Source: Telopea speciosissima (taxonomy: Eukaryota; Streptophyta; Magnoliopsida; Proteales; Proteaceae). Taken from it: DNA of 64,000 nucleotides. The stretch's first letter is position 1, and the number at the start of each line of letters is the position of its first letter. The stretch spans positions 13,665,001 through 13,729,000 of the forward strand of contig NC_057924.1 of NCBI RefSeq assembly GCF_018873765.1. The letters are read 5' to 3'. Of the stretch, positions 1 to 11,553 are shown piece by piece. The notes under the pieces were generated by a model. It did no database searches. It saw nothing but the letters and a program-made list of their open reading frames with translations, and was not told where the DNA came from. The translations under genes and the position numbers were made by a program.

Positions 1-413
1 ATGCCACTAATTCAGATGAGTGTCCTTTCCCCTGTAATGGAACCTTCTTTACGCCAGTCCATCATTCTGCCACTAGTTTGTTATAAATTATTTACCACTC
101 ACTTCAGATTATCCATGCACCTTTTATTCTGAAGATACTCTGCTACACCCATCAAGCAGCCATATCATCCCACATCGCACTAGAGAAATATGCAGAGAAA
201 GAGAGAGAGAGAAAGAAGAAAGGAGGAGAAGAGAGATTGAGAGAGCAAGAGGCTGGCTGCTCTCACGTAATGAGAGAGAGGGCCAGAGAAGAGATATATT
301 AGATGTAGGGTAAAATACAGGGGCAGAAAAGGAAAAACAAAATAAAAGAAGGGAGCCCATCTCGGGATTAGCACTATTCCCTGATGCTAATCCCGAGAGG
401 GATATTCTCCTGC
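1..413. other. non-coding stretch, no gene seen
   Basis: AT-rich sequence with a purine-rich GA tract at about 190-300. Short open frames across the tract are only translations of the GA/CT repeat. I see no conserved domain, splice structure or transposon end. Confidence 0.5.
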
Positions 414-725
414 TCTAACAGGGACTTAGGTTGGGTGGGAGAATTGGGGTGGGAAAATGCTGATGTGGCACTTTAAAATCCCAACCCAACCTTGTTTGGT
501 TATCTTGGGGTGGTGAACTTACAAAAGCTCAAGGAACATCATTAAATGCTTTGTATGCTGATGTGGCATTTCAAAATCCCACCCCTATCCTATCCAAAGT
601 CCCATCTTGGTGGGAAAAGTAACATTACCTCAACATTTCCACCCGAACAAAACCCCATCAACATGTGGGTCCCATCTTCCCAACAATCCCACCCCACCTT
701 CCCCTCTAAACAAATGGGGCCTTAG
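414..725. mobile_element. candidate MITE with degenerate terminal inverted repeats
   Basis: The left end (from about 427, GGTTGGGTGGGAGAATTGGG) resembles the reverse complement of the right end (about 685-710, AGGTGGGGTGGGATTGTTGG). The interior repeats GCTGATGTGGCA and TCAAAATCCCACCCC-like blocks. No coding capacity. The outer boundary and target duplication are not clear, so the class cannot be assigned. Confidence 0.4.
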
Positions 726-1564
726 TGAATAAGGACCAAACCAGAAGAGCAGGAATGGCTCCAAAGTAGGATCGAGTGAAGGCCTAGGCAAGGGTGGTTT
801 GTGCTCCAAATATCAGCCAATTTTAATGGCTGGTTGTGAAGTTATTCAAGTCTGAAGTTTGCAGCAGATTCTGGGCAGAACTGAGATCGCAGATGTAGCA
901 GTCCTCCACTTGATTGTGTAAACAGCAGCAGCAGTACTTGGTGATTATTGTGGATTGGATCCAATCTTCAAAGAGTTCTCCAGCAGCAGTTTATTGCAAT
1001 CACAAGATGGCAGCTACAGTAGGGGTCGATTGGAAGAACAAAAAAAGAAAATAGAAGGATAGATAGAAAGGGGGATAGGGATAGGAGGGGGGGGGAGGTA
1101 GGCTATCTCAGCCTTGGGTCTCTCATCCACAGCTATCTCAGCTGTTGAAGGCAAATTCTTTCTCAGAATTGGAGGCAAGCATTGGTTGTAAATTTCATTA
1201 ATCAACTGGTAACTCTTTCTTACAATGGGTGCCAATTTTATAGTTTAGGCAAGCTTACAAAATAGAAAGTAAGAAAATAGAAACTTCCTAAAATAAAATA
1301 GAAACTACAAAGGCTTTATAGGATCCAGCCTTCTAAACAAACAAGGAAACAAAAATAGAAAATAGCTAAAATTAGAGGCTACCTAAATGAAATAAAATAA
1401 ACTTTCTAAAACTGAAAATAGAAACTAAACTTTGGCAGCATTAGGATAGGATCTTTCTTCACTTGATGGGCCCACAAGATCTTCTAAAACGCATCCCCAC
1501 ACAAGGCAAATATGGGCTGCGACACTGTTCATGTGAACAGTAACTCGAGAACATAAACATTGTT
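726..1564. other. non-coding stretch, possible retroelement flank
   Basis: No gene recognised. The stretch abuts the copia relic and may be part of its decayed flank, but no PBS or LTR end is visible. It contains a G-run near 1085-1095 and A-rich stretches around 1250-1400. Confidence 0.35.
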
Positions 1565-2777
1565 TTGGATTTTATTTTGGTCCTTCTCTTCTGCATGCTT
1601 CGATCTACGTCATAAAATTAGACATCCCTCTCGGGTTATTCTTGCTAATGGTGCTTCTACTCAGGTTTTTGGTGATGGTGTTGTTTCTCCCACATCCTCT
1701 TTATCTCTGTCTTTAGATCTTCATGTTCCAAAGTTTCTATTGAATTTGTTATCAGTTGGTCAAATTACTAAAGCCCTAAATTACAATATTTCTTCCTATC
1801 CTTCTTATTGTGTCTTCCAGATCTTCAGACCTGGAGGACGATTGGTAGAGAACATGCGAAAGGTGATCCATCTTATCTTGTTGGTGATTCTTTTTCTACT
1901 GTTGCATTTGCTTCGTCTGGTTCTATTTCTTCATTTGATTGGTATTGTCGGTTAGGTCATCTGTCACTCTCCATGCTCCAACAAATGGTTCCTGACTGCA
2001 AGTCTACATCAAGAATAGAGTGTGAAGCTTGCGAGTTTGGCAAACATCACCGTGCTTCTTTTCTCATGTGTGATGTGTTTATGAGTGCATCTTTGTTTTC
2101 TTTAGTCCATTCAGATGTGTAGGATCTATGTCGTGTTCAGAGTCAATCCGGGTTTCTGTATTTTGTACGTTTATGGACAATCATTCTCGCCTAACTTGGA
2201 TGTATTTGTTAAAGGATCGTTCAGAGTTTTTATCTGTATTTAAAGACTTTTCTAAAGAAATAAAACTTAGTTTTATGCGCCTATTAAAATTTTTCGTTCT
2301 AACAATGTATTGGAATACACTCAAACGGCTATATCTTCTTTTTGCTTTGAGCATGGTATTTTACATCAATTAGTTGCTCTTATACGCCTCAACAAAATGG
2401 TGTAGCTGAAAGGAAAAATCGCCACTTATTAGAAATTGCTTGTTCCTTGTTCTTTCATATGAATGTTCCTAAAAGTTTTTAGGGGGATACTGTGTTGACC
2501 GCTTGTTATTAAATTAATTGAATGCCTACTTCTGTCCTTCAAAATAAGTCTCCCATGAGCATTATTTTTCCTCGATCAAAATTATTTTCCTTACCGCCTC
2601 ATGCTTTTTGCTGCAGTTCTTTTGTACATGTTTTACGACTGGGTTCTGACAAACTATCTCCCTGTGCAATTAAATGTGCTTTTCTTGGGTATTCACGTAC
2701 TTAGAAGGGTTATCAATGTTTTGATCCCATTACTCGGCAACAATTTGTAATGCCAATGTTCTGTTTTTTTTTAGCAT

Positions 2778-2920
2778 ACCATAGTCATGAAGGCGGCAAG
2801 GTGACCATGGCATTGGAGAGGGTTCAAAATCAACGCAACACCAACAAGGTGGCAACACGCCCTAGGCACCCAAGGCGACCAAGGAGCCTGGACACCTAGG
2901 CGATGCCTTGATAACTATGG
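2778..2920. mobile_element. MITE inserted in the copia relic
   Basis: The ends are inverted copies: CCATAGTCATGAAGGCGGC at the left, and the reverse complement of the right end is CCATAGTTATCAAGGCATC. The interior is rich in AGGCGACC/CCTAGGCG motifs common in plant short repeats. It interrupts the copia frame between the integrase C-terminal part and the linker. No exact target duplication was recognised. Confidence 0.6.
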
Positions 2921-3405
2921 AGTGTACACCATATTTTCTGTTGAGGGTCACAAACTAACAACTGACATTTTTCAGTCTCCATCAATACCTACTATGATTC
3001 CTCTCCCAAATACTTATTCTCCACTTTGACCAGCACCACTGCAAGTCTACCGACGAAGCCCTAAGCTGTCTGCTTCTGTTGTTGTGTCTACTTCTTCGCT
3101 GCCCTCCTCTCAGTCAACCCCTGTGGATGAAGTTCCTGGTTTCTCTTTTTCATCCAATGATCTGCCCACTGTGGTATGCAAAGTTAAACATTCTTGTACA
3201 CAGCGTCTTGTAGTTGCCTATCCTATTGATGCTTTTGTTTTTGTGTCTCATCTTCCATCTTATGTACATAATTTTGCTTTATCCTTGTCCACTCATTCTG
3301 TCCCTAAAACCCATCTTGAGATGCTGTCTCATACTGGGTGGAAACTTGCAATGGATGTGGAGATGGAAGCTTTGCTTTCTCGTTAGACATGAACCTTGGT
3401 TGACC

Positions 3406-3499
3406 TCCCTCTGGGTAAGGAGGTTGTTTTTTTTTTTTTTTTTTGATGAAAGTGTAACCACACAAACTACACACCAATCCCTCTGGGTAAGGAGGTTGT
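3406..3499 (-). mobile_element. tiny LINE/SINE tail insertion with 22-bp target-site duplication
   Basis: A 22-bp direct repeat (starting TCCCTCTGGGTAAGG) occupies 3406-3427 and 3478-3499. It brackets a 50-bp insert made of a T17 run plus about 33 bp. On the minus strand the insert reads as a short 3' tail followed by poly-A, the hallmark of severely 5'-truncated target-primed retroposition. Removing the insert and one repeat restores the copia reverse-transcriptase frame across the site. Confidence 0.85.
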
Positions 3500-3589
3500 A
3501 CGATGTCGTTGGCTGTATACCATCAAGTATAATCCTGATCATTCCATTGAGCAGCTTAAGGCTCGGTTGGTTGTAAAAGGGTACTAATG

Positions 3590-4430
3590 AAGTGCAGGCC
3601 GAACAATTGGGCTTCAAAGAGGTTCAAGTCTGGCCTTTATTTTGGGGATATTGATCCAGTTGATATCTGCCCAGGTTAGCCAACAATTCTGCCAAGATAT
3701 GCCACCAACAACCAGAGCTAAATCCCAGATTTGGGTAGATATCAAGTCAGCCCAAGGAGAATCGAATTCTTCCCATTCTGCCATATCGACCTGCTGAGTT
3801 GTAGGGGGCTTAATTCCCAGAATTGGAAGGATATTGATCAGATTTTTTAGGGGATATTAGCTATCGACCTTGCTTATTTGAAGGAGATAAATTCCAAATA
3901 TTTTTTGGGTCCCACGGGAAGCTAGCTTGGATATCAAGCTGAAGATTACTTGCCCATGCATGGAGGAGGAAATGACTTATTCTTTAGTCCTAGATTTTAG
4001 GAAAGAGTTTACTTGCGAATGGGTTTTATACTTTTATTAGCTTAGGGATAGTTTCTATTTTAAATTAGATTTCTTATGTAATTATGACTTTATCTTGTAA
4101 CCTATTAGGATTGGATTTGTTTGGAATGTTTCTAGAAGATTTAGGATGTAATTGGTTCTACAAATAAAGGGAATAGGCTGGACAGACTGGCCACGATTGA
4201 GAGAAAACTATGAGTTTGGATTTGAAACCATGAAATCTGTGAGATGCAGTTCAATAGGAGAGATTCCTTGAGTGGGTGAGATGCCTACGAGTGGGTGAGA
4301 GACCCGGGAGAGAGTGAGAGGCACAATCTAAACTATCCTTCTTCTATCTTCTTCTACTTTTTTTTACCTTTTATTCCAATCAATTTCAGTGAGAGTTCTG
4401 CCAGAAGTTATTGATCTGCTGAAGACTATT
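3590..4430. other. non-coding, LTR-like AT-rich sequence
   Basis: No gene. The stretch at 4000-4180 has the look of a plant LTR (runs of TTAGGATT, TCTTGTAACC, and a TACAAATAAAGGG promoter-like block near 4158). No matching second copy or PBS was found in the window. Repeated GTGGGTGAGA units at 4270-4320 are low-complexity. Confidence 0.3.
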
Positions 4431-4630
4431 TGAAAGCCTGAATCAACCACTGGAATTGATGTTCAATTATTACATGAAGGCCTGAGAATATCAGTACATC
4501 AATCCTACTGTAGTGTTGGTTCTTAGTTGAATTAACCTCTACATTAGGGCTAGGCACACTCAAACGTATGGTGTTGACTATTTTGAGACATTTTCCATTG
4601 TTGTGGGGGCAAGGATTCAGAGAGAAATGG

Positions 4631-4636
<6 letters not shown>

Positions 4637-4671
<35 letters not shown>
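4637..4671. repeat. (GA)n microsatellite
   Basis: Uninterrupted GA dinucleotide run. Reading frames across it (RERERE on one strand, SLSLSL on the other) are artefacts of the repeat. Confidence 0.9.
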
Positions 4672-4675
<4 letters not shown>

Positions 4676-4679
4676 GGCA

Positions 4680-6511
4680 AGATATTCATAGAGAGAGGGG
4701 GTGTGGATGCCGACGACGATCATTGCCAAAGCTAGAGCGAGCCGTTTTTAAAGCGAATTATACATGTAAACACATATTATACGTGTTCTCATAAAACTAC
4801 ACATTTTTCTGTACCTATGGGAAAAAATCATAAAAAAGGTTTTTTAAACTATACGTTCGGATACACATAGAATACACATATAACACTCTAACAAGTACCA
4901 ACGCAGTAGAAAAGTACCACAAATGTAGTTTGAGTTAGTATTTTCTCCATCTTGTGAACTCCATATGTTTTATCTAGTGCGTTGGGCACAAGGCAAGCGT
5001 GTACCATTTCCAACGTGCCAATGGGCATAGTTCGTGTCTATTTTGGTCAAAATTCAACTGATATTTAGTCATTTCGGTAGTCAAATGGCCATATCTTGAT
5101 CCAAAACTTCAGGGACATCCTAATTAAACATCTCTAAACATATTTGAATCTTTAGATTATAAAAAAGCACACCAAAAATGATAGTTTCAATTCGGACCCT
5201 AGAAGAATCTCTCAAAATCCATTACAACAGCCCTATAGGTGGAAATTTTGAAATTTGAGGATAGTTGGCCAAATCATTCTTCAAATCCACACAAATGTTG
5301 AAGTGGATGCTCCATAATTGACCATCTAGTCTTGATTCAGTAGCAAAATAAAGGACTTCGCAAAAAAAATTGAGGTTTTCTAGTAATTCTGAAGTTCCCA
5401 GGCGAAAGGGGTGAAATGTTGCCAGAATGAATCGAAATAACCAAAATTTCGGTTAAAATGCCGAAATTTATTTCAAAATATGATATGCCCTTTGAGGAGA
5501 CCCCTGTTTTGCTTCAAGGCTTCTTGAAACTCAAACCAAGCATGCAACATAGAACATCAACATTTAGAAATCAAAATGTAGGGGCAGGATGCTAAAATGA
5601 TAATTAATTTAAAAATAATAAACATAAAAAATTTTGACCAAAAATTTTCCTGTCAAAAGTATATGCTTATTCCAATGTCCACTGTGTGTATTTAATAAGT
5701 GATACCAGGGCACCTGATGTTTATATTAAGTGCCAGACCTGTAAATGCACAAAATCACAAAGCCTAAACACTCGATGCCCCAGCAGATTCATCTCCCCTG
5801 CCCCCATGACACCTTACCTTTTAGTGCCAGATGTTTGATAAATCACGCTGATGTTTAATAAATCGTGCTGACATCTTATACCAACATGAAGCATCATTGC
5901 CATGTCAAGGAGTGTCAACACGAAGCATAAGTTTCAGCACAGCTGGAACCATTTGTTTTTGAAGCATCCTGGAAGAGTGCTTTACATTATCGGATGTGAT
6001 TATGTCTGGACTGACCAAAATGCTCAAATTATGGCCTACCTCTTCCACTAGACTCTAAAAGAAAAGAACTAATATAGAACTAGATAATGAACTCATGCCA
6101 AGAGAACTCTTCATTTACATAATTGGATATGGTAACTTCGTAATCCTATTTATTTCAAGCTGACACTTCAAGATCAAGGTTTCTTAAAGCTTACTTATGT
6201 TGCACAGAAAAAGCAAAGCATTGAAAGAACAATTTTTTTAGTAGCATGTATTTTTGTAGCAAGTTTTACTCAATCTTCTGTCTTTATCATGCCAAGTGCA
6301 CAGGCTCTCTGAGAACAGTTACTCATAAATTATGAAAACTTTTTATAACAATGTGTAAGCAAAATAATTAATGACACATGGTAGCAAAAGACCCGTTTGT
6401 GATTAATTCCATGCTACACCCTGCACAGGATTTCTGAAAATAATCGCTCACAAATGATGGCAAATTTTATACAGATGGGAATATATTTTCTGCAATGGAC
6501 TATTTACTTAC
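4680..6511. other. non-coding stretch; could contain the unfound 3' end of the LOL gene
   Basis: No transposon ends or open frames of note. The minus-strand LOL gene should have at least one more small 3' exon below 6512, coding for a short tail and the stop. I looked for the usual post-finger tail and did not recognise it here. Confidence 0.35.
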
Positions 6512-6970
6512 TCCAATTTCTGTCACAAAATTGCAAGAGGAACACCTGACAGCTGGAGCTCCATACGGGTACATCAGCAGCACAGAACAATTCCCACATT
6601 TAACCTGTCCAACCTGATGTTCTGTTAAAAGAAAAATGGTGTAAATAATGGAAAATTTTCCCATTACATCATTGACAATTTACAGCAACCAATTTTCTTC
6701 ACCAGAAACTAAAGCAAAGACAGATACAAAGAAGTTCATTTATATCATTAGGAGACAAACATAACATTAACGTTTCTAGCATTTTCCATTAAAAAATTAC
6801 AAAAAAGATTGTTAATTAGCACAAAAGCTAAGAATCTTTGGATTGAATTGTAAATTGCAAACCTTCCAGCACTAGGTTGACAGTCTGACAGGAAGAGCAT
6901 TTAATATATCTGGCTCCTAGTGGATAAGAAAGTAGACGGCGACAACTTCCACAAACCATTTGACCCATTT
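6512..6970 (-). CDS. LOL2: LSD1-type zinc-finger protein, LOL2-like (two internal exons)
   Basis: Two exons on the minus strand each encode one LSD1-type zinc finger. Exon 6970-6863 (acceptor CAG, donor GTTTGC) gives CGSCRRLLSYPLGA followed by a CSSC pair. Exon 6621-6512 (acceptor CAG after a pyrimidine tract, donor GTAAGT) gives CGNCSVLLMYPYGA followed by a CSSC pair, then FVTEIG. Both fit C-x2-C-R/S-x2-L-x-Y-x2-G-A-x6-C-x2-C, and the splice phases join in frame (G/AA codon giving EHQVG). In Arabidopsis, LSD1 and LOL family members act in the control of programmed cell death and oxidative-stress responses, with the fingers serving in protein binding. The order of the fingers and the linker match the LOL2 type, from memory of the family. 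The intron between them is 241 bp. The 3' exon was not found; a candidate first exon is listed at 14559-14619. The family call is sure, the exact symbol less so. Confidence 0.85.
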
Positions 6971-8146
6971 CTGCGTCAAAATAATGTACACAAGCTGAGA
7001 AACTGCTGTAAGGACCAGGAAATAAATTTCAGTTTTGCACATGATCAAAACAAAAATATTTCAGTTTATTTTGGTACATATTTTGCCCATGCCATCAAAA
7101 TCACCATGCTTCTTCTATGAGTTCAGCTAATTTCTAAGAGAGCACCAAATATGTTTGGTTTTGGCCACTGTCAATAACTGAATATGTTGGCTAATTTTGG
7201 CTGACATTTGCCATCATTTGAAACCATGATAAGAACCAAATTCGATGAAAAATGCATGACACACTCATGAAAATATTATCCTCTAAGCCACTCCAAAAAA
7301 AAAGGAAGCATTAGAGATACTGTTCATAGACAATCTTATTTATCAATAAAACTTGAAACTCTAGGAATAAAACTGTGCTACAGTCTGAGAAACTAATTTA
7401 GTCACAGAAATCTAACAAAGTTATGTTCATCATTTCCTTAAGAATTCTCAACCTTAAGATGAATCTTAAAGGAATTCTTGTTATGAAAAACATTTGTGTT
7501 CCACAAGTTTTTGAACATTGTGTAGTATGGTCCGTGCCACTTACTCTACCTCCTGTCCAATCTGCATATACCCTATGAGCCCTGCATGAACATCTACATC
7601 CAGCACTGTTCCAATATGACTCTCAATCAAGTATTGCCCAGTCCAGAGGCCTTCATCATTGCTATTGTTACAGTTCACAGTTCAACTGGGACTCCAGCAC
7701 TGAGCTGATTTACTAGACAACAAAGCTAAAGAATTAAAAACTTTTTCTTTCCCCTTTGGGGGGTGTTCTTTTAATTCTAAAGCTGCAATACATTAAGTGT
7801 GTTTTTTGACTAATTGACTCTTTTGGAGTTTTTAACTCTAAAGAACTTAGATTTGGAGCAGGGTAACCCTAAATTCCAAAAATGAAGATCAATTCCCCAT
7901 TATTCAGCGGAATTCAATAATGTGACTTGCTAGCAATTTCTAAGAGAAGGATAAAATAAAAGAAAATGCCTAAGTTTTGGTAGCAATTTATTAAATTCAA
8001 CGCATGAGCTTGTGGGTCTAAAAATCTCCCACACCCATGTTTTCTTAGAGATTTATTTCTTCTTGTCTTGAATCTTGGAATTGATCGAATGCATGCTTAT
8101 AGGATGAGATGGGATGGTCTTGTGAATCACAAGAGGAGAGGAGAGC
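6971..8146. other. non-coding, probable LOL intron sequence
   Basis: Immediately 5' (minus sense) of the finger exons. No further LSD1 finger or transposon end recognised. AT-rich and without long frames. An in-frame extension of the 6970 exon upstream is possible for about ten codons but is poorly supported compared with the CAG acceptor. Confidence 0.35.
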
Positions 8147-8602
8147 TGATGCAGATACATCACCCAATTGAACCTGGTTCGTCTTGGTTTGGGTTCTCAA
8201 ATGGGTTCAACCTGGCCCATGGAACAGCTCCTGCATCAAATCCCGTATGCAACCCTATTACCCATACTTTAGGTCCATAAAAGTGACCTATTACATTGGA
8301 AACACATGGGATCAAAGGCCCAACATGTATATAATCCAACCCAAGATTCAGTAAGATATTTAATTTATTTATTTATTAGGGTTTTTATTAGTTGGAATTT
8401 ATCTTGTAATCGTCTATTTTAATAGATTAATTAGCAATAGAATTGCATTAGGATTTAATTAGTGATAGAATTACATTACAAATTTATTTCAGTTTTAGAT
8501 TACAGTTAGGAGTTTTATTTTCTAAAAATACTAGCTTGTAAACTACGAAAGACCAGATTGGAATTAATGAAATTTGGTTTTCTATTTGTTACCAAACTCC
8601 CA

Positions 8603-8790
8603 CTATTCTTCTTCTTTTATTTCTTATTACTTACCTTCACTACAGATACCCTGTTCTGACTAACGTGGTTTGCAGCTCAGGTGTTGGCTCTATCTGTCTA
8701 CCTCTATTCTTCTTCTTTTATTTCTTGTTACTTACCTTCACTACAGATACCCTGTTCTGACTAACGTGGTTTGCAGCCCAGGTATTGGCA
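8603..8790. repeat. tandem duplication, period 101 bp
   Basis: Unit one starts at 8603 and unit two at 8704, both beginning CTATTCTTCTTCTTTT. They share the string CTACAGATACCCTGTTCTGA and the following TAACGTGGTTTGCAG with only a few substitutions, so the duplication is fairly recent. Confidence 0.85.
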
Positions 8791-8955
8791 TAGATCTCGC
8801 TCTCTCTCTCTCTCAAAGGCAGCCCACCCTTGAGGCCTCCCCTCTTAAACCCTGTTCTGCAGTGAGAAACAAGCCATCACAGAGAGCTGTTTCTCTGTTC
8901 TACAACCAGAATATGTTGCAGAAGTTGAATCTCTTTTTCATGCGTTGTCTGAGTT

Positions 8956-9570
8956 TTTTTTTTTTTTTTTTTTGGTGAATAAAAACTCATTACTAAAACC
9001 CCAAAGGCAGGGGAGGGGAAAGAAGGGGGGGAATACACAGGGGAAAAAGGGGGGGAGCTATACAAAACAAAGCCACAGGCCTAGGGGACCTCGCTAGAAG
9101 AGCAAAAGAGAGAAGAATCTAAGTCCTAGGTAACAACAATGTGCCTGTTCCTTGGGGAGTCTAAAAGAGATCTATGGAGAAGCATATGAAGCCTAGAGCT
9201 GTCATAAAAAAAGATGGCTTTCCAAATCATGTCAATAGACCAGGAGTTGGAAGTCCATCTACGAAGATTCTGCTCCATCCAAATGTGAGAGATCGCAGCA
9301 CCGAACACAAGCTTGCCAACAGTGTCACAAATAGAGCTACCAGAAAAGGACCTATCGAGCCAAAGTCACTCCCGAGCGAAAGGAAGGTGACGTCTGGCCA
9401 GGGGCCAAATGGACTGAAGAGCTTTTTTCCAAATAGAGGAGGCTAGGGGGCAAGAAAAGAAAAGGTGATCGACGCCCTCTCTACCATTCCAACAAAGGAT
9501 ACAAGAAAGGGAAACAGGGATGCGGCGGTGGATGAGGAAGGATTGAGTGGGGAGGCAAAAGTTTACAGGA
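8956..9570 (-). mobile_element. 5'-truncated L1-type LINE, minus orientation, with 11-bp TSD
   Basis: TTGTCTGAGTT occurs at 8945-8955 and 9571-9581, flanking the insert. The minus strand ends in a poly-A run (T run 8954-8973 on plus). Upstream of the tail, minus-strand frames read as the end of a LINE reverse-transcriptase polyprotein, zf-RVT region: an HxxxxC...W-type block near 9430-9530, then SSIWKKALQSIWPLA-like residues and MEQNLRRWTSNSWSIDMIWK at 9210-9275. Frameshifts are present. Only about 0.6 kb of a roughly 6 kb element remains, as expected for aborted target-primed reverse transcription. Confidence 0.85.
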
Positions 9571-9989
9571 TTGTCTGAGTTAATTACTTGCAGGTTTCAA
9601 CTTTCAAGAGAGTTGTGTCCAACGATTCTTCCTTTGAAGGTTCCGGCCGAACCATGGCATATGAGTAGGAAAATGTCTTCTGCCATTGTTTATCTGTCAT
9701 GAGGTTGAAGACAACCTCAAGGTTGTTATTTCAATTTCTCTTTTATCTAGTTTTCCAGATTTAACCTTCACTTTACCCTTTATTATCCACTATCCCTTAT
9801 TTTATATTTGATTCCAAATTTTCCCTCCCATCACTTACGTAAGATTTATTCCTTTGTTTTGCTTATTTGCTTTCTTTTGGATTTCCATTAATTACAAAAT
9901 TGCCATCAGCCTTCATTAATTGAATTCTATTATTTGGGCGAGCCCATAAGTGATCCAATATGGGTTTTGGAACCCTGAATCTGCATCAG

Positions 9990-10600
9990 GATTAGCTGTT
10001 TTAATTCCATACTTTTTTTTTTTTTTTTTAATGTAATTAGTGATCATGTGACTTGGTTAAGTAGTCATGTGACAACTTAAATGGTAATGTGACTATTTAA
10101 TTGTTTTGTAAGTTGGGCTGAATTAGGACTGTATAAGTCTAGCCATGTTTTGAGTCTATTAGTGTTTCAGTTTCCTAGTCAGTTTAGGTTACCTAATAGG
10201 CTACGGATTGGGTTAGGCCTTTCCTTTTTAGTGCAGGAGTCTAATTTTGAGTCTTTTATAAAAGGTTGTAAGCGGGGCAAGCATTGGGCACGAATTTTTA
10301 TTAATGAAAAGCTTTTTGCTGCTCTTATTCTCCATAACATCATTAGCTTCAATTGCCACAGCTACAACAATGCTACTTTTCTATCTCATAGGACAGAATA
10401 TAGCAAAGTGCCCATATTTACTTAGTGTCACTGCCATTGGTTATATGAGTTTTACTTTTATCTGTAGGGGTGGTAAAGTGTTGGTCACTGCAGGCGGCCT
10501 TTGGTTCTCCCTGCCTTCAGAATTAAATACCTTAGTAGGAGTTCTCAGATTCTCTTCAGCTCTCAAGGCCTTTTGGAAGCAATCTTGGACATTGTAGACA
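9990..10600 (+). repeat. LTR-like repeat, homologous in inverted orientation to NRPB2 intron 23
   Basis: The segment at about 10150-10330 aligns with the reverse complement of about 19640-19830. Shared blocks include TCCTAGTCAGTTTA, GATTGGGTTAGGC and CTTTTTGCTGCTCTT-like sequence. A TATA-like TTATAAAAGG lies at 10256. It probably derives from an LTR or a non-autonomous retroelement and has no coding capacity of its own. Confidence 0.55.
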
Positions 10601-10607
10601 TCATAAA

Positions 10608-10879
10608 TGTTGAAATTCATGTTTATAGGGGCAGATATGTTTTTTCCTTTATTTATTTTAGTCTTTCATTGTATCAGTTTATGTAGGGGCAGTTCTGTCC
10701 TTACAGTATTTTTTTTATTTGGTTATTAATATATCCTTGGCTGACCTGCGATAGAACATTCTGTTCTCCCGCAGGTCCCTTCCTCCATTGGGGTTTGTGT
10801 GGACTCCTTGTCTTCCTCTTTTTCTTCTTCTTCTTCTTCTAATCTCTGGTCTGATTAATTATTCTCTGATTTTATAACA
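10608..10879 (+). mobile_element. Ty1/copia 5' LTR (272 bp)
   Basis: Begins TGTTGAAATTC and ends ATAACA, directly followed by the primer-binding site, as expected for a plant LTR (TG...CA). No second copy was seen downstream, so the 3' part of the element is missing. The first base is inferred from the TGTT motif. Confidence 0.7.
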
Positions 10880-10891
10880 TGGTATCAGAGC
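10880..10891 (+). other. retrotransposon primer-binding site (initiator Met-tRNA type)
   Basis: TGGTATCAGAGC is complementary to the 3' end of plant initiator tRNA-Met and starts immediately after the LTR end. Confidence 0.88.
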
Positions 10892-11553
10892 ACTCTTAAT
10901 CAGGTTGGAGTTTCCCCTCGATTTTCTACTGATCTCTTCTTCTCGATTTCCCCTTGTGGTGTACAGCCACCCATAGCTGCTTCTACTATGGTTTAATTCC
11001 ACTCCTATCAATAATTAATGGAGTGATTTTATTACTATCTACCTGCTACTAGTTGCTGATTGGATGTCTACATCAACCACAACCAATATTGCAAGAATCG
11101 ATCTCCAGAGAAAACCCTGACACCTATCGATCTCATATGGGAGGCTGGTTGTTGAAGCTCTGTGTTCAGCTATGAAGTTCTGTGTTTTGTGAACTATTTA
11201 TGATGGTCGATTGCTAATGCAGTGTACTATTTCTGCTGCATAATTGAGTTTGTGGTCTCCTTCCCAACATCCTGATCTCGATCTTCTGGTTGGTTGGTTT
11301 TCTCGGCTTTGGCTTCTGGACCTGCTGCAGTTTTACATACTGTTGCACCCTATTGTTGGTGTATTCTGCACCTCTACCTACTGGAGTTAGCTAACTTAGC
11401 TACTCCTCATTATTTCTTCAAGGAATTTCTGCTCCTTGGTTGTTTCTTCCAGAACCAATTGCTGCTGCCTACCAAGTGTTTGAAGAATTTCCTGAATTAG
11501 TGCTACTGCCCTTACTGTGTTCTTTTTTGAAGACATTTTTTTTTTCACTCATT

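Larger units (their letters stand above)
1565..3587 (+). pseudogene. decayed Ty1/copia pol fragment (pre-integrase, integrase, start of reverse transcriptase)
   Basis: Read across several frames, the plus strand gives successive copia Pol segments. A protease-linker region around 1615-1790 contains HVPKFLLNLLSVGQI. A GAG pre-integrase segment follows at 1940-2065 (YCRLGHLSLSMLQQMVP, then CEACEFGKHHRASF). Integrase core pieces come next: DNHSRLTWMYLLKDRSEF near 2170-2230, then QQNGVAERKNRHLLEIACS near 2390-2440, with a frame change between them. The PSAP-like linker and the start of the RVT_2 domain (VDLPLGKEVV, then YTIKYNPDHSIEQLKARLVV) end at about 3587. At least four frameshifts or stops and two insertions disable it. 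No gag, RNase H or LTR is recognisable with this copy, so it is an old fragment. Typical copia pol is over 3 kb. Confidence 0.88.
8147..9988. mobile_element. candidate composite repeat with TGATGCAG...CTGCATCA ends
   Basis: The block opens with TGATGCAGATAC and closes with GAATCTGCATCA. Similar end motifs occur at 20071-20081 and at 23412 and 24583-24593 inside NRPB2 introns. A short conserved stretch (TAGGTCCAT...AAAGTG...CCCAACA) at 8271-8330 recurs at 19832-19890. The interior holds a 101-bp tandem duplication and a nested LINE. No target duplication was seen, so the block may be chimeric. Confidence 0.35.

Noticed and set aside
124..374. Minus-strand frames rich in Ser/Leu resembling a signal peptide
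   Set aside because: The hydrophobic look comes from a CT/GA-rich tract; no start context, splice site or family match.
4426..4794. Frames on both strands over the GA tract
   Set aside because: They are translations of a dinucleotide repeat (RERERE, SLSLSL) with no conserved residues.
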